A DNA stretch of 64,000 nt, taken from positions 2,542,001 through 2,606,000 of the forward strand of contig VWND01000001.1 in the NCBI GenBank assembly GCA_009599575.1, given 5' to 3'. The translations under genes and the position numbers were made by a program. The notes under the pieces are model-generated. The model made no database searches. It saw nothing but the letters and a program-made list of their open reading frames with translations, and was not told the origin of the DNA. Positions 1-12,591 of this stretch are shown here, piece after piece (position 1 is the stretch's first letter; each line of letters opens with the position of its first letter). Origin of the DNA: Blumeriella jaapii (Eukaryota > Ascomycota > Leotiomycetes > Helotiales > Drepanopezizaceae).

Positions 1-3000
1 AACGCATACGAGGAAGTTGAAGGTTTTTTCGCTAATCGGAAAAACGCCCAGGTCTAAGCAAAACCTTTTTTTTAAGCGTATTACGCGATATGCGTTATTT
101 TAACGTTCGAAAGCTTTTTGATGGCGATTTATTAATAATTCCCGTTATATTTACTAAAAATGGCTTTTCGTATAAAATGAAAGCGTTCGCCGATTTTGAA
201 GCGAACGGTTATGCGTTGATCGATTCGGCGCTGATTAAATCCTTTTTTTTTTTTTTAAAACTTTTGATTTAACTTTTCCCGGCTCCTTTTTCTATAAAAA
301 AGTATAATAAAGCTCGTGGCCATTTAATTATATATTTTACGCTTTTTAACTTTATTATTAACAATCGAATACAATCGTTTATTTTTTTTTTAATTACCAA
401 CCTCGGAAATTATAATATAATTTTAAAAAAAGCTTGGTTGGCCGAATACTAAGTTTTATTAAATTATAATAAACGCAAGTTTTATTGGCCGAAGTTTTAT
501 TTTTTTACAGTTTTTTACGCTCGTTGTATTAAAGTTTTTCATTTGTATTTTCGAAAGATTTAATTTCGCCATCAAAACGACGTTGTAAAACGTAATAAAA
601 ACCTTGATTAATTATAACAGATTTACGACGCTGTGCGAAGCGCGAAAAGATCGAATTTTATTCGCGGTGCTAATTTCGATAGCGACGCCAATAAGATAAT
701 ACAAGAAATTACACCATTTTCTCAGGCTGCCGATTTTTTTTTTATTATTTCTATTTTTTCTTTTTTTTTTCTTTCGACAAAACAGCTTTTTCGTTTTACG
801 AAAAACAGTTATACTAAAGACCGAAGAAAAGCTTTCGCCGCGATAGCTTTTCAGCTTAATATAATCGATAATTTAGATAAGCCATTTTTTAAACTTTCTA
901 AACGACCAGTTCGAAAACGAATCTTTTAATCTACTATTTACCCAATTTTCATTTGCCAAATTATTACATACGCTTTTAAGCTGATTTTTAGAAAAAAAGC
1001 AGTTGAAATGTTTTTAATTTTCTTATACGAAATCGACAGAATACTAAACGATTTTACGTACAACACTTTCCTTAAGACCCAATCTCATAGTTTTTTCGAA
1101 CGTTTCAAAACGAACGAAATATCGATTTCGACTTTTTCAATTAGCTTAGCAGAGTTAATTTCGAATAAACTTTTTTTCGAATTTTTTTCCCCGAAATACA
1201 AAAACCTCGAATACGTGTTTTCTAAAGCCGCTAGTAACGAGCTAGCTTTTCACCGGCCCTACGACCATAAGATCGAGCTTATTATAAGTAAAAAAAAGCT
1301 GAAATATATTCTTTTATACAAAATGTCGATTCCAAAGCTCGAGATTATCAAAACTTATTTGCAAAATAATTTTAACAAAAGCTTTATCGAATCTTTTATC
1401 GCTTTTTTCGCTGCTTCAGTATTTTTCGCCAAAAAACCCGACGGTTTACTACGTTTTTGTATCGATTATCGAGCTTTTAATAATATCATTCGTAAAAATC
1501 GCTACCTTCTTTCTTTTATCGATAAAACCTTTATTCGTTTTTCGGAAGCGCGAATTTTTACGAAGCTTGATATTCGTTAAGCTTTTTATAAAATTCGAAT
1601 GGATCCCGCCAATAAAAAACTGACGACGTTTCGTACGCGTTACGGCGCTTATAAATATAAAATGCTACCTTTTGGCCTTATTAATAAACTCGCAATTTAT
1701 TAACGTTATATAAACGACGTTCTTTTCGATTATTTAAACGATTTTTGCATTATATACCTGGATAATATTTTTATTTATTCGTCCGACCTTTTAAAACACG
1801 CCACACATATCCGTAAAATGTTTCAAAAGCTCGCTGACGCTGAGTTACAAGCCGATATTCGGAAGTCTGAATTCAACGTTATTCGAACCCGTTATTTAAG
1901 CTTTATTATTTCCATTAAAAACCTAGAAATAAATTCAGAAAAAGTTTCCGTGATCGCTTACTAAAAGCCTTTTATTATTATAAAAAAAGTATAAAACTTT
2001 TTTGGTTTTTGTAACTTTTACCGACGTTTTATTCGAAACTACGATATAATTGCAAAGCTTTTGGTTTATTTAATTAAAGCTAACGTTTTTTTTAATTTCA
2101 CTTTTAAATATCAAAAAAGTTTCGATCTTTTTATACTAGCTTTTATTACTGCACCAGTTTTATAATATTACAGGCAAAACCTTTTTTGCATATTAAAGAT
2201 TGACGCTTCCGACGGCGTAGTAGCTTTTGTGCTTTCGCAATTCTATAATAACGATTGGCTTTTAATCGCCTATTTTAGCAAAACTATAGTTTTCGCAAAG
2301 CTAAACTACGTCGTATACGACAAAAAAATGCTCGTAATCGTAAGATTTTTAAGCAACTTTCGTATTAAACTAGCTAATTCAGTTTATCAGATCAAAATAA
2401 TTATTAATCATAAAGCTTTAAAATATTTTATAACTTTCAAACTCTTAAACGCTCGACAAACACGCTGAGCCGAGCTTTTCGCCGATTACAACTTTTTTAT
2501 TACGTACAAACCAAATAAACATAACTTTTTAACTGACGTATTAATACGTCGTACGAGCGAATTCGACCGTTAAAACTCTTTTAAACGCATTCAGCGTTTG
2601 CAAACTTTTCTTCGAGCAAATCAGATCGATCACCGCTTTTTAATTAAAAAACTTCGACTTTTTACGGCTTTCGAAACAGCTGTTTTTATCGTTAAAATAG
2701 CTAATTTTTTTTCCGCACTTCGTATCGTAACCAGCTTTTTTACGCTAATCGCACAGCTAGCAGCCTGATAGCCTTCCGAAAAAAAGCTATACAAAACGCT
2801 ACGAAAAAAAACGACGATAATAACACTTCGTATATATTTAAACGCGATTTGCTGCTATATCACGATCGCTTAATAATATTAAACGTCGATTATTTTCGTT
2901 TGGCTTTTGTACGAAAAATATACGATCAGATTTTTACCGCTTATTTCAGCGCTCGCAAAACTACGCAATTGCTTTCGGACCAATATTATTAGCGAGGTAT

Positions 3001-4590
3001 AACAGCTTTCGTAAAACAATACTATCGTAATTGCTACGCTTATCGAAAAAGTTTTATTTTAAAAAATAAGCGCCCCGGCTTTTTTTAGCCTTTTTCTGTT
3101 CTTAACCATTTTTGGAAGCACGTTATAATAAACTTTTACAGCTTTAACAAAAACAAACACGATTACGATAACGTATTCGTAATAATAAATCGCTTTTCTA
3201 AGCAAATTATTTCGATTTTTTGCTATAAAAATATCGACGCTCGAGATTTCGCTAAATTATATATATTTCACGTATACAGGTATTTCGGCCTTTTAAAAAG
3301 TATTATTAGCGATCGTGGCTTTTAATATTAATTTATTTTCTGGTCTGAATTAAACAAAATACTCGGTACGCAATTAAAGCTTTCGATAGCCGTTCATTTC
3401 GAAATCGATAGTCAGACCGAAATTTACAATTAATATTTGCAAAAACGCTTTCGATTTTTCGTGAATTTTTATTAAAACGATTGGAGCGAATTTTTTTTAA
3501 TAATGGATTTCGCTCAAATAGTCTTTTTTTACGAGAATCTAGATAGCCTTTTACCTTTTGAAATTGTATACGATTACATTTTTTATATTAATTAAAACTG
3601 AAAGCTCGATATTTTTCTTTTTTCCAATCTTTTATACAAGCTAAACGCAAACGAAGCTCGTACGTACGCTCGCCGCTATTACGACGCTTAAAATTTTGCC
3701 AAATCGTATTTTTAATAAGCTTACGACAAAATGAAAAAAAATGCGAATAAGTCTCGCCGCGCGATCGATTTTAACGTTAGCGATTACGTATAGCTCGATA
3801 TGCGTTTATTTCCGACCTTCCGGCCTTTCCGCAAGCTCGACAATTTTACAAACGGCCTTTTTAAAATTATAGCCAAAATTTTCGATAACGCTTTTAAATT
3901 AAATCTTTTTAATATTATAAACGTATATTCAGTTTTTCACGCTAATCGATTACGTAAAGCAGCTGACGACGCGCTTTCAGATTAAATTAACTCAGCTTTT
4001 GAATCTATTAATATAATTAATAAACTTAAATACGAAATCGAAAAATTGATCGCTTATCGAATGCAGCGGAAGACTTTTTAATATAAAGCTTTTTGGATAG
4101 GCTTAAATAAAAATCTTACGTAGTATTTCGCGTTTGATTTTATATACGCTTTTTTAAAAGTGCGCGATTTTTATTTAACGCATAAAAAGCTTTCCGGTTC
4201 TTTTGCAAAACTTATAAATTGGCTAAAGGCGTATTCCGAAGGCTTGGATTCGTACGATTATTTAGATAGCGACGTATTAATAAATAAAAGCTCGAAAGCG
4301 CGCTTTTTTCGGACAGAGGGGTAATATAACGACTTATTCGTTTGCCCTTCGCGTTATCCCAGCAACTACGTATAGTTGCAAGCTTTTTGGTCTTCTGGTG
4401 GGTCTTCCTATCAATTGTGGAAATTATTTATATATATAAAGCTTTTTTCTTTTAGCAACTTCTGCCTTTTGCAATTGTTGATTTTAAGTAAATATCTTTG
4501 TTACAGAACCAAAGGCTCGTTTCTCATATTATGTGAACTCGGCGACCAGTTGACTGATTTCCCAGCCCTTCGATTGATTAGATCGTCACA
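1..4590 (+). mobile_element. RIP-degraded Ty3/gypsy chromodomain retrotransposon, 5' end outside window
   Basis: AT-rich remnant of a Ty3/gypsy (chromovirus-type) polyprotein read left to right. Recognisable in order are a retropepsin remnant (90-272), where the D-S-G active site now reads D-F-E at 192-200; reverse transcriptase (1008-2200, with AKKPDG, FCIDYRAFNNI and FTKLDIR); RNase H (about 2200-2560); integrase (about 2880-3700); and a C-terminal chromodomain-like tail (about 4020-4320, FWIGLN...LRDF-type pattern). The RT catalytic box YLDD reads YLDN at 1755-1766. In-frame TAA stops stand where the family has Gln, which fits CAA-to-TAA change. The frame shifts between RT (frame 3) and the C-terminal part (frame 2). 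A purine-rich tract ending near 4321 looks like the polypurine tract before the 3' LTR. The element cannot be autonomous. Gag and the 5' LTR lie outside the window. Confidence 0.9.
4325..4590 (+). repeat. 3' LTR of the left gypsy element
   Basis: About 266 bp, from a RIP-altered TGTGAC-like start (TATAAC) to GATCGTCACA. It is homologous, in inverted orientation, to 5995-6257 and, in direct orientation, to 45237-45444. Shared landmarks are CCTGGTGGGTCTTC-like, TTGTTGATT..AA..AATATCTTTGTTACA and the terminal AGATCGTCACA. It immediately follows the polypurine tract of the coding region. Confidence 0.8.
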
Positions 4591-6257
4591 GAACTTTCTG
4601 GTATGGAATAAAAAACGAGCGTTGTCGTTGGTCCGATCGAAAAGAAAAAACGCCAAAGGAAGCGTTCTGGCGTAGGAGAGGAGGAAAAACAGCAGGGGGC
4701 TGAGAAAAAGCCTGTGGAGCATTTGGACGACTTTCGTACGTACGATTTGACTCGTAGTACGCTTTGGTTAAGGATCTACCACTTTGATAAATAATAAATT
4801 TGGAAAAGCGACTCGCGTATAAAATTCGTTTAGCTAACTGACTTTGTTTTTTTTAACGGACGGCGGTGAGCCAATTTTTGAAAATCGTTATACGCGTCCA
4901 TTTTAAATATAGCTTTTCTCGTAAACGCTTTGGTATTTTGTCGCGAAAAGCGTTTCGAAGCTGTTTGTTAGTCCGTATTTAAGCGTTCGCTGCGAAAATG
5001 AAAAATCGCAGATAAAAGCGCCAGAAGTCGTCGTGCGTACTTATTGCAAGCATTTTAAACTCGTTTTCGGCCTTTTAAACGTTTAAAAAATCGGCCAGAA
5101 AATCGGCGACTTTTTTGATTAATTTTTCGAGAAGTGTAAAATCGAAACGGTTTAAAATACGCGGGATCAGAAACTTTCTTGCCACGCCTTCGGTTTGATC
5201 GAGTATGTAATTCTTGCGAAATCGATCGCTAGCGAAATAATCGTGGTAGAATTCGAGGTTGTCGAAAATTCTAGTCTTTTAATAGCGTGCTTTGTAATTT
5301 TTACCATTATTTAACTTAAACTTAAGGTTCGGAACGCGTTTTATACGAGCTAGTCGAGAATCAGCAAATAAATAAGAATTATAGCGTTTAAAAAGCGCGC
5401 TAAGGTTTTGGCCGTTATAGGAAAATTCAAAGAAAATTCGCGAAAAGCGTGGAAATTGGTCTGCAGCGTCTGTTGGTTAAAATAAAACGTTGCGAGAAAA
5501 AAGAAAAACAGCAGATTCGCGACTGGCAGAAGCACGTTCGATAGATTCTACCAAACGCTTTGATTAAAAGGTCTGTCGCAGTCGTATAATTTCCAAAAGT
5601 TGTCGTTTACGCTTTTGCGCTTTTTTCAGTTGATTTTGCAAAAGTCTTAATTAAATGCTTCAGCGCTAGGCTGCAAAAAAAAGGTGGCAGGCGAAATGGT
5701 AGACGCTTTGCCTTTTCCTTTGTTCTTTTTTCCTCGGGGGGAGAACTGTTCTTCAGAAAAAAAAGCTTCTGGGGGAGGCTGCTTCTTCGCTAATTGAAAG
5801 GAGAAAGGTTAAGGTGTAGTAGCAGGAGCTGAAAAGCTTTGCTGAGAGGGAAATCGTTGAACGAAAGCTATTTTTCGCGAAGTGCGGAAATAGGCCTTTT
5901 TACGACCGGTCGATTATTTTGATATGATTCGTAAGAAATTCGAAGGAAAAGATAGTTTACGCCGTCGCCAGCGTAGAAAAAGAGTTGTTGATAATATAAC
6001 GATCTAATTAATCGAAAAGCTGGGAGATCAGTCAACTGGTCGCCGAATTCATATGATATAAGAAACGAGCCTTTGGTTTTGTAACAAAGATATTCATTTA
6101 GAATCAACAATTGCAGAAGGCAGAGGATGCTAAAGGGAGAGAGCCTTATATACATAATAGTCTTCACAATTGATAGAAGACCCACCAGGAGACCAGGAAG
6201 CTTGCAACTATACGTAGTGCTGGGGTGACGCGAGGGGCAAACGAGTGAGTCGTCACA
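4591..6257 (-). mobile_element. Truncated related gypsy element, gag region plus 5' LTR, minus strand
   Basis: Between the two inverted LTRs the minus strand carries a broken reading frame resembling gypsy gag (about 5330-4800 read leftwards: a segment like FLADF...ENEFKML followed by an Arg/Lys-rich stretch), interrupted by stops. The LTR at 5995-6257 lies upstream of it in the same orientation, so it would be this element's 5' LTR. The body stops at about 4591, exactly where the 3' LTR of the plus-strand element ends, which suggests that the plus-strand element inserted into this one. The gag assignment rests on weak motif similarity, and all frames are degraded. Confidence 0.55.
5995..6257 (-). 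repeat. LTR, inverted copy
   Basis: The reverse complement aligns along its length with 4325-4590, including start TGTGACGACTCACTCG and end GATCGTTATA (RIP-altered GATCGTCACA). It is less AT-rich than the element bodies. Confidence 0.8.
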
Positions 6258-6894
6258 TGGGACACTTGGATGCAGTGGGACACTTGCTTTCCCCCACATT
6301 ATTCGAGTGCCCGCAGAATAAATGTGGGAAGGCAGCCCACTATTAAATGGCGAGCTGAATGTGGCACTTTCGAGAGAACGAAGCTGGCGGGTGTCAGGAT
6401 TGTCGAATACATTGGCAGGCGACCATCATTCAAGAGAAAAGAGGCATTATATAGAAGTCATCACAAATTAGAATTATTCTTGATTGGCTACTTCTAAATG
6501 TCAGCCAAAAAAAAAACCAGATATGTTCTTCCAACATGCCTCGTCTAACAACAACGATTTCGGCCAGAATAAACCAGACTGTGTTTCAACTTCTTGGGCC
6601 TGCTATTATATCGCTGCTGTCACACTCAAGGAAAGCACCTGCCACGCTGCCTGCCTGTAAAACACCATTCAATATCTACTTAGTACAATCCTTAGAGCAA
6701 TAACATCAGTCAGGTAATCTGTGTCTCTCCCATCCCGTTCACAAGTCTCGGCCGTGCAACCACTCACAACCACCCACCTTACAAGTCACTTGCTGACTGG
6801 AAATGTTGGTCAAAACGACCAAGAAAGACCTTTTCAAACTCTGCTTCCGCGTAGAGAATTAAGCATCCTTGGACTTCGACAAAGGAATGTCTGA
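6258..6894. other. Gene-free transition from AT-rich block, with a TE-like palindromic motif
   Basis: No convincing gene. 6324-6345 is a 22-base sequence (GTGGGAAGGCAGCCC plus CACTATTA, overlapping) that recurs exactly at 39825-39846, so this stretch probably holds another small transposon remnant. The segment 6440-6500 weakly resembles part of the gypsy LTR. Upstream sequence of the methyltransferase pseudogene begins around 6700. Confidence 0.5.
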
Positions 6895-8495
6895 TACCAT
6901 GGGCCAAGCGGCTGGAAAATATGCTGTTGAGAATCCACAAGCTGGGCCTTCACCACACCAAGATGAGGGAGAAAAGCCCGCAGAGGTTTTGGCGGAGCAA
7001 GATGCATTAGTAGCCGCTGCTGCAAGAGGATCCGCGCCTAGCATCTCGAATTCGAGCATCGCCGCGTCAAGTATCAGTATTCCAATCTCAGGGGTCCAAA
7101 ACAGTGTGAGGATGTATGTTAAGAGGCATTGTCGAAGTGCGGTCCACTGATGACACCAGAATGATTAGTTTGACGACACAGACTCGGCGATCACAAGCTT
7201 TCGAGAGCAGTGAGGCGAGCCTACCTCGAGCCCCGAAAGATCTTACTGATATGGAGTAGAAGCACACAGTCCGTACGTTCAAGCATCTACGACTTTGTGA
7301 GGAAAATGGACGTAAATTTCACCGATACAAGGAAGGCAGTAGAAGTCTCCCTTCTTCCTTTGAAGTCTTGACACTGACCCTTTTTCCAGAATACATACTT
7401 CCCAATGATGAAGTGAGTAACCCTGTCTGAGGCTGTGGCGAAGCAAACTAATCTGCATATCAAGATAGAGCAAGAGAGATTGGGTAAGAGGCTTTTCCAA
7501 GCTGTTACCAACAATCTCACAATTTCAAAATCTCCAGCACCACCTGTTGCTCGCGCTTCTCGACGGCGAACTACATCTTGCGCCCATCGGCACAACCCCT
7601 CAAAACGTGCTGGATGTTGGAACAGGGACTGGGATATGGGCAAGAGAGTTCGTTCCGATGTTTCCTCCGTCCTAATCACTTATCCTTCCTCATGATACGA
7701 GCCCAAAAGTACCCTTCTGCGAAAGTGATTGGAACGGATCTAAGCCCGATCCAGCCAATGTTGTACGTTAGACGCATGTATTTCAAGCGGAGAGGACTGA
7801 TGACATGGCGTTCCCCCAAACTGTCAATTCGAAGTCGACCATGCCGAAGACGAGTGGATTTTGTTGGAGGATTCGACTTCATCCACATGCGCGGCATGAT
7901 GACTTGCATTTCGGACCCGCGCTCCATCCTCGCGAAGGCTTACGCCGCCACTAAGCCGGGAGGATATCTCGAAGTGCAAGACGCGGTTTTCCCATACACT
8001 GCCATGATGAATGACTCGTTGAAAGGAACGGCGCTGGACATCTGGGGCAAGACCTGCGTGGAGGGCACTGCTAATATAGGTCGTGCGGTCTGTTTTCTTT
8101 GGCGTGCTTCCTGGCTTTTATTTATAACCAAGACTGATTCTTATGTTAAGCTTGTTCGAGAGTGTATGCTGACTGCCTGGGTCGGCCAGTGGACCAACAC
8201 ACCGAACTACCGCGCGTGGATGTTCGAGCTCGGCTTCGAAGACGTCCGGGAAAAGATCTTTGAAACTCCCATCAATACATGGCCGCGGGGCCAGAAGCAG
8301 AAGGAGTTGTGTATGTGGTGGCAGGCTGACTTGTTAGATGCCCTGGGTACCAGCATGGCGATTCTGACCCGTGCCATAGGGTGGTTGCCTGAGGAGGTCG
8401 ACCTCTATCTTGTACAGGTTCGGAAAGATGTCAAAAATAAGAACATCCACGCTGAGATGCTTGAACAGATCGTGTTGCTGATACGTGTGACATAG
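6895..8495 (+). pseudogene. Decayed SAM-dependent methyltransferase (LaeA/UMTA-like)
   Basis: Starts MSDTMGQAAGKYAVENPQAG and carries, in order, an E-N-G-R-x-F-H-x-Y motif (about 7295), YILPNDE (about 7395), HHLLLALLDGELHLAPIG (about 7540), the SAM-binding motif VLDVGTGTGIWAREF (7610-7655), YPSAKVIGTDLSPIQP (7710), DFIHMRGM (7880), KPGGYLEVQD (7950) and NTWPRGQKQKELCMWWQ (8275). This is the usual order of fungal LaeA-like methyltransferases, often linked to secondary metabolism. Several introns are recognisable (for example GTGAGT at 7411), but the exons do not join in one frame. There are stops and 1-nt shifts near 7150-7260, 7480, 7660-7690 and 7860, and at least two acceptor sites seem lost. 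Some shifts could be assembly indels, but there are too many for an intact gene. The intron-exon calls are approximate. Confidence 0.65.
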
Positions 8496-9929
8496 TCATA
8501 TCGTCTGGGGCAGAAAGCCGTTGGCGGGCCCGGGGTGAGCTGCATCGAGGGAACCGCACTTTGTCGTTGCGCAGGTTCGCTTCTCTCTTGATAGCGCACA
8601 TTCGATCGTCAAGGGGCGCTCTGTTTCTAAACCAAGGCTTCTCACTTTCTAATCCGATCTCCTGCTCGGAACTTTCTCTCGCTTCGTACACACGAATCCA
8701 GGAGACTAACACAGACAGACGGGTTTCCCGGTTTGAGATAGGTTTCCAAGTGATAACAGCTAAAATTTCACCATCTTAGATAAAGTATTTCTTTTCTAAT
8801 CATGTTTTGATTGAGAAAAGTATGTTCACATTCTCTCCTTTCACAGGGTGTCTTTGAATTGGAAGTGATGTTTGTTTGCGGTAAAGTGGTTAAGCGACCC
8901 TGGTCAGGAGCAACTCAGGTTTGTGGTTTCAGTCAGCACCAAAGAATCAAACGTATCAGCTCTGCATTCGAAAGCTAGAGATTGGCCAGAGACTTGATTG
9001 TCATGACTCGATAATTCAGTACACACACTGACTAGTACTGTACGGTACCTGGTCATCGCCTGGGCTTTGACCCGCGATACGTTGTGTTGAGCGACATGGC
9101 CACTGCGAGCCACGCCGATACGATGGCTCGACAACGGTATGCTCATCGCACAGATCTAGACCATCATTGCTGGATTCACTTTTGATTTTTCGATGCACAA
9201 TCCTCGGTGTTCTCGAAGGCACGAAAACGATGAACAGCGTGAGGCACATTTCGAAGGTTCAAATCGTAGTTTGAATCAGACTTAAGAGGATTCATGGTGA
9301 CGGCGTGAGCGGGTAGAATACACAAGCGGTATCTGCAAGTTCCGATTAAGAAATAAAGTCTTTCCCGTTCGTATCTATCAAAAACATGGCAAAAGCAAGT
9401 ACAGACTTCCTCTCGCTAAGGCTCTATGGACAGCGGATAGAATCCCGGCTGCTCGAATGGCACAGAAAAGAGGCCGATGCGTACGTAGGCAGGACTGACG
9501 AGCTTTGATGAAGCAACTAGAAGATGTATGCTGTCGAGAAGGAGTCCCGGCTTCCACCTCGTTGCTTTTGCTTCCAGTGAATGGAATGTAAGCCTGAGAT
9601 ATCGCGAGCTAGGAAAAACATCAAGCGGCGGATTGAACATGGGATGATGTGGGCGTGAGCACTCTGTCTGGTGTTTAACACAGAATTCGCGAGACTCGGA
9701 GAAGAAGTGCAGTCTCCGGGGACTCCCAAGTCAACAGCTGGATGCTCATCTGATCACCGCAAAAAGCGTGACACCCCGCACGAGACTTGATTCTGCAACC
9801 CTCAGAATGGCTGCTCTACATCATCTTTGCCTGTAGAACTTTCAGAAAAGGGTGGTCAGCACGATGGCCCGTCTGCTGCAACCTGTGTAGCCCCTTTTCT
9901 CGTGTTCTCGCTTAGCTCGTCGCAATATT
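8496..9929. other. Gene-free stretch
   Basis: Only short, low-scoring frames on both strands. No domain, RNA gene or clear transposon signal was recognised. Confidence 0.5.
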
Positions 9930-10440
9930 TATACATCAGCGACTGTCCCACCACATGAGCCCACAGTACAGTATAGCACCAAGCAGGTACCAGGCCGATC
10001 TCTTTTGATCGTCTCCCACAATCACCAGTGCGTAGAAAAGTCCGGCGGCCTCGCTGATCGTGAAAAATTGAAGCGCCAACCTAACCCGTAGAGTGAACGA
10101 GCATTTGTGCAATGGGCTCTGCGTTCCAATTCTTGGCCCGCCAAACACGGTTATCAGCCATCAGCGAAGAGCTTGCAAGATTTCCGTACGTTGACTGACA
10201 TCGATCCTCATCCAGCAACACAGATCTTCCCCCATGCTTTTCCACTCAAGCACAAGCAAGCACCAAAACGACGATCTCCCACAAGCACTCGGCCCACCAC
10301 GACGGATACTGATGGCATTGGTATCAGTCGCTGCCCGCCAATCACCGTTTCTGCAATGGCGTTTGTTGCACGTCGTTGTCGGAACCCAAAAATATAGCCA
10401 AGTGTCTCAATGGCCCAGACGCCCGACTCGCGCGACAAGT
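9930..10440 (-). pseudogene. Possible remnant of a multi-pass membrane protein (RTA1-like?)
   Basis: Minus-strand fragments read ETLGYIFGFRQ, a VVVGRVLVGDRRFG segment, WGKICVAG and a hydrophobic end YLLGAILYCGLMWW, in the order expected for part of an RTA1-like lipid-translocating exporter (GYI..., LGRI..., TKIFVAGD..., final helix). Stops and frame changes separate them, no start is evident and the match is weak. It could equally be a chance hydrophobic frame. Confidence 0.25.
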
Positions 10441-10842
10441 GAAAGCTTTTGGCGCTTGGTTTGAAGGTTGTTTATGTGTGGGATGACCTGAACAGCGAAG
10501 GAGTGAACGGAATAGTACCATGTTGCGAAAGGAAGGAAAGTGCTGGTTTTAGATGTAGCAATTTCGAGTATCTTTTTGTAGACACGGATCTGTGGGGTGG
10601 GGGATAGGGGGGGACGTCCAGTGCTGTAGAGGTCAATAAATCTTTGACATCACTTGGATAGTAAACCGAGGGGGTTTTGGAATGCGAAGACCGATGCATA
10701 CTCGGTGTAGTATTGTTACGTATGTACTGTGCTCACGGAGTGTTACAGAAACAACAAATTCAATGTTTGGTATCACATTCACATGTTCGTTTCTGCAGCC
10801 GCTGCCGCAAATCTACCTGATCTGCTCCCGCCTGGCCGTGCT

Positions 10843-10876
<34 letters not shown>

Positions 10877-12591
10877 TACTATGCGTTAATGTACCATGCA
10901 GTGCTGTCTGTACAGTATGTATCAGTCTCTATTATGGCAACATCCTGTAAAAGCGAAACCCGATTTCGGCCTGTGTCGCCACTAGTCTCTCACACCTATC
11001 TCGCTCTAAGTTCACAGCGCCCCCGGAGAGTCAGGCCGCGGTGCGATCGACTGGACAATCGCGATGTGCAACAAACCCAAATCTCGGAGGCTGTGGGATC
11101 AGCTCCTCTTAACACTACCCACATATAAACACAGGAAGCGTGATCAGGATCAGTTTGGTGCGATCCAAAACCATTCGTCAGGTGGAGTCTCAGGTCCGGA
11201 TCTTAGACTCCAATGGCTCGCTAGTCACTCACATGGTCAACATCCATCAAGCGGCTTGTTTTCCTTTTCCAGCTTGGATCCAGTCTCAAGCAGTCCTGCT
11301 CAACGCCAACACCAGACTATTTGCAAGACGTGCCGATACAGATAAGCCACTGTCTAGTTTAGGGGCCGTCCGCGCTCAGCTGTTTGTTTGCCGTGATATG
11401 ATTTGATCACAGCGGCAGGCCTGGCAAGTATCTCACCGGCACTGCTATTCACGGGCTAGGTTTCACTCGATCTCCAACACCGACACCGACACCAGCACCA
11501 GCACCAGCACCAGCACTAGCACCAGCAGCCGCCAGGCCGCCAGCACGCGCGCGCCCCCTGATAACGAATCTCCTCTTCTCGCGCTCTCAGCAGGAGTTTC
11601 GTCGTCACGAGGATTGGACGGAGATGCCGTGTTGTTTTCACATGCGATCCCCGTGAGACGTCCAGACACACGGCTAGCGCATGGATAGACCCAAACGTCT
11701 ATTTATGTTGGACTCTTCCCCCATGACCGCCAGCACTTCTGTGATGGCGACGATAAATACCGTGACGACCATGCCGTGATCGACTCGTTGCATGAATTGC
11801 ATCTCGTCATTACTCACCCACCGCTTTTTTGATGCTCTCCGTGGCATGAGTGATCCCTGCTGCTGCACGACGCACGCATTGCAACTTCAGCTGCAGCCGG
11901 GCGGCAGTGGCGCTTCAGGAGTGGTGAAGAAGCTGCAGAGAGGCCTGCCGGATCAGGAGGTGGTTGTGTTGTTGGGACTGCTGGTTGTTTACTTTGGTTG
12001 TGTGCAAGCGAGCTTCGTCGGCTGCCATCAGGATCACGGCGCTTCTTCCTGCACTATCAGATCACCAATTCGGTCTGACGCCTCGCTCACAACCAACCCC
12101 TCACCAAGCTCTAAAGTACGTATCGACTTATCTCGTGAGGGTGGGGGTGAAGCCAGGCCCGCCCAGCCGCCCAGAGGATCGTTCGCTGTCAAATCCCAGA
12201 CTTTCTACCCTGTGCTACACTAGTCCCGTCCAGAACTTCCTTAGACTTGCCACGGTCCTGGGTGGTTGGCTTGGCGTAGGAGTTTCGTCGGCATTGCTGC
12301 CATCGGATCCTTGAGGATCCCTGGGTTTATGCCTTGGATTGCAGAGAGAGAGAACTTATGTTTAAACTCATGCCCCACCGCTGTGCTCTCGACAACACAC
12401 TTTCTCGTGCTAGCCAAAGGGATAACTTCAACAGCTTGTCCTCAAACTCGTTCCTCCACTTGAGAAATGTGTCGAAGCAATAGCTCTGCCCAGAGTCCGA
12501 TTAGCCCGATTCACATTGTCCATTTTCGACCACAAATACGCACGTCAACATCTTAGCGAGGGGGGGGGAAACGAATCCTCAACCCAACCCA
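10441..12591. other. Gene-free stretch with simple repeats
   Basis: No supported gene. It holds a run of 28 T at 10845-10872 and a CACCAG-type hexanucleotide tract at about 11474-11530. The C-rich pyrimidine segment just before 12592 probably belongs to the promoter or leader of the next gene. Confidence 0.5.
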
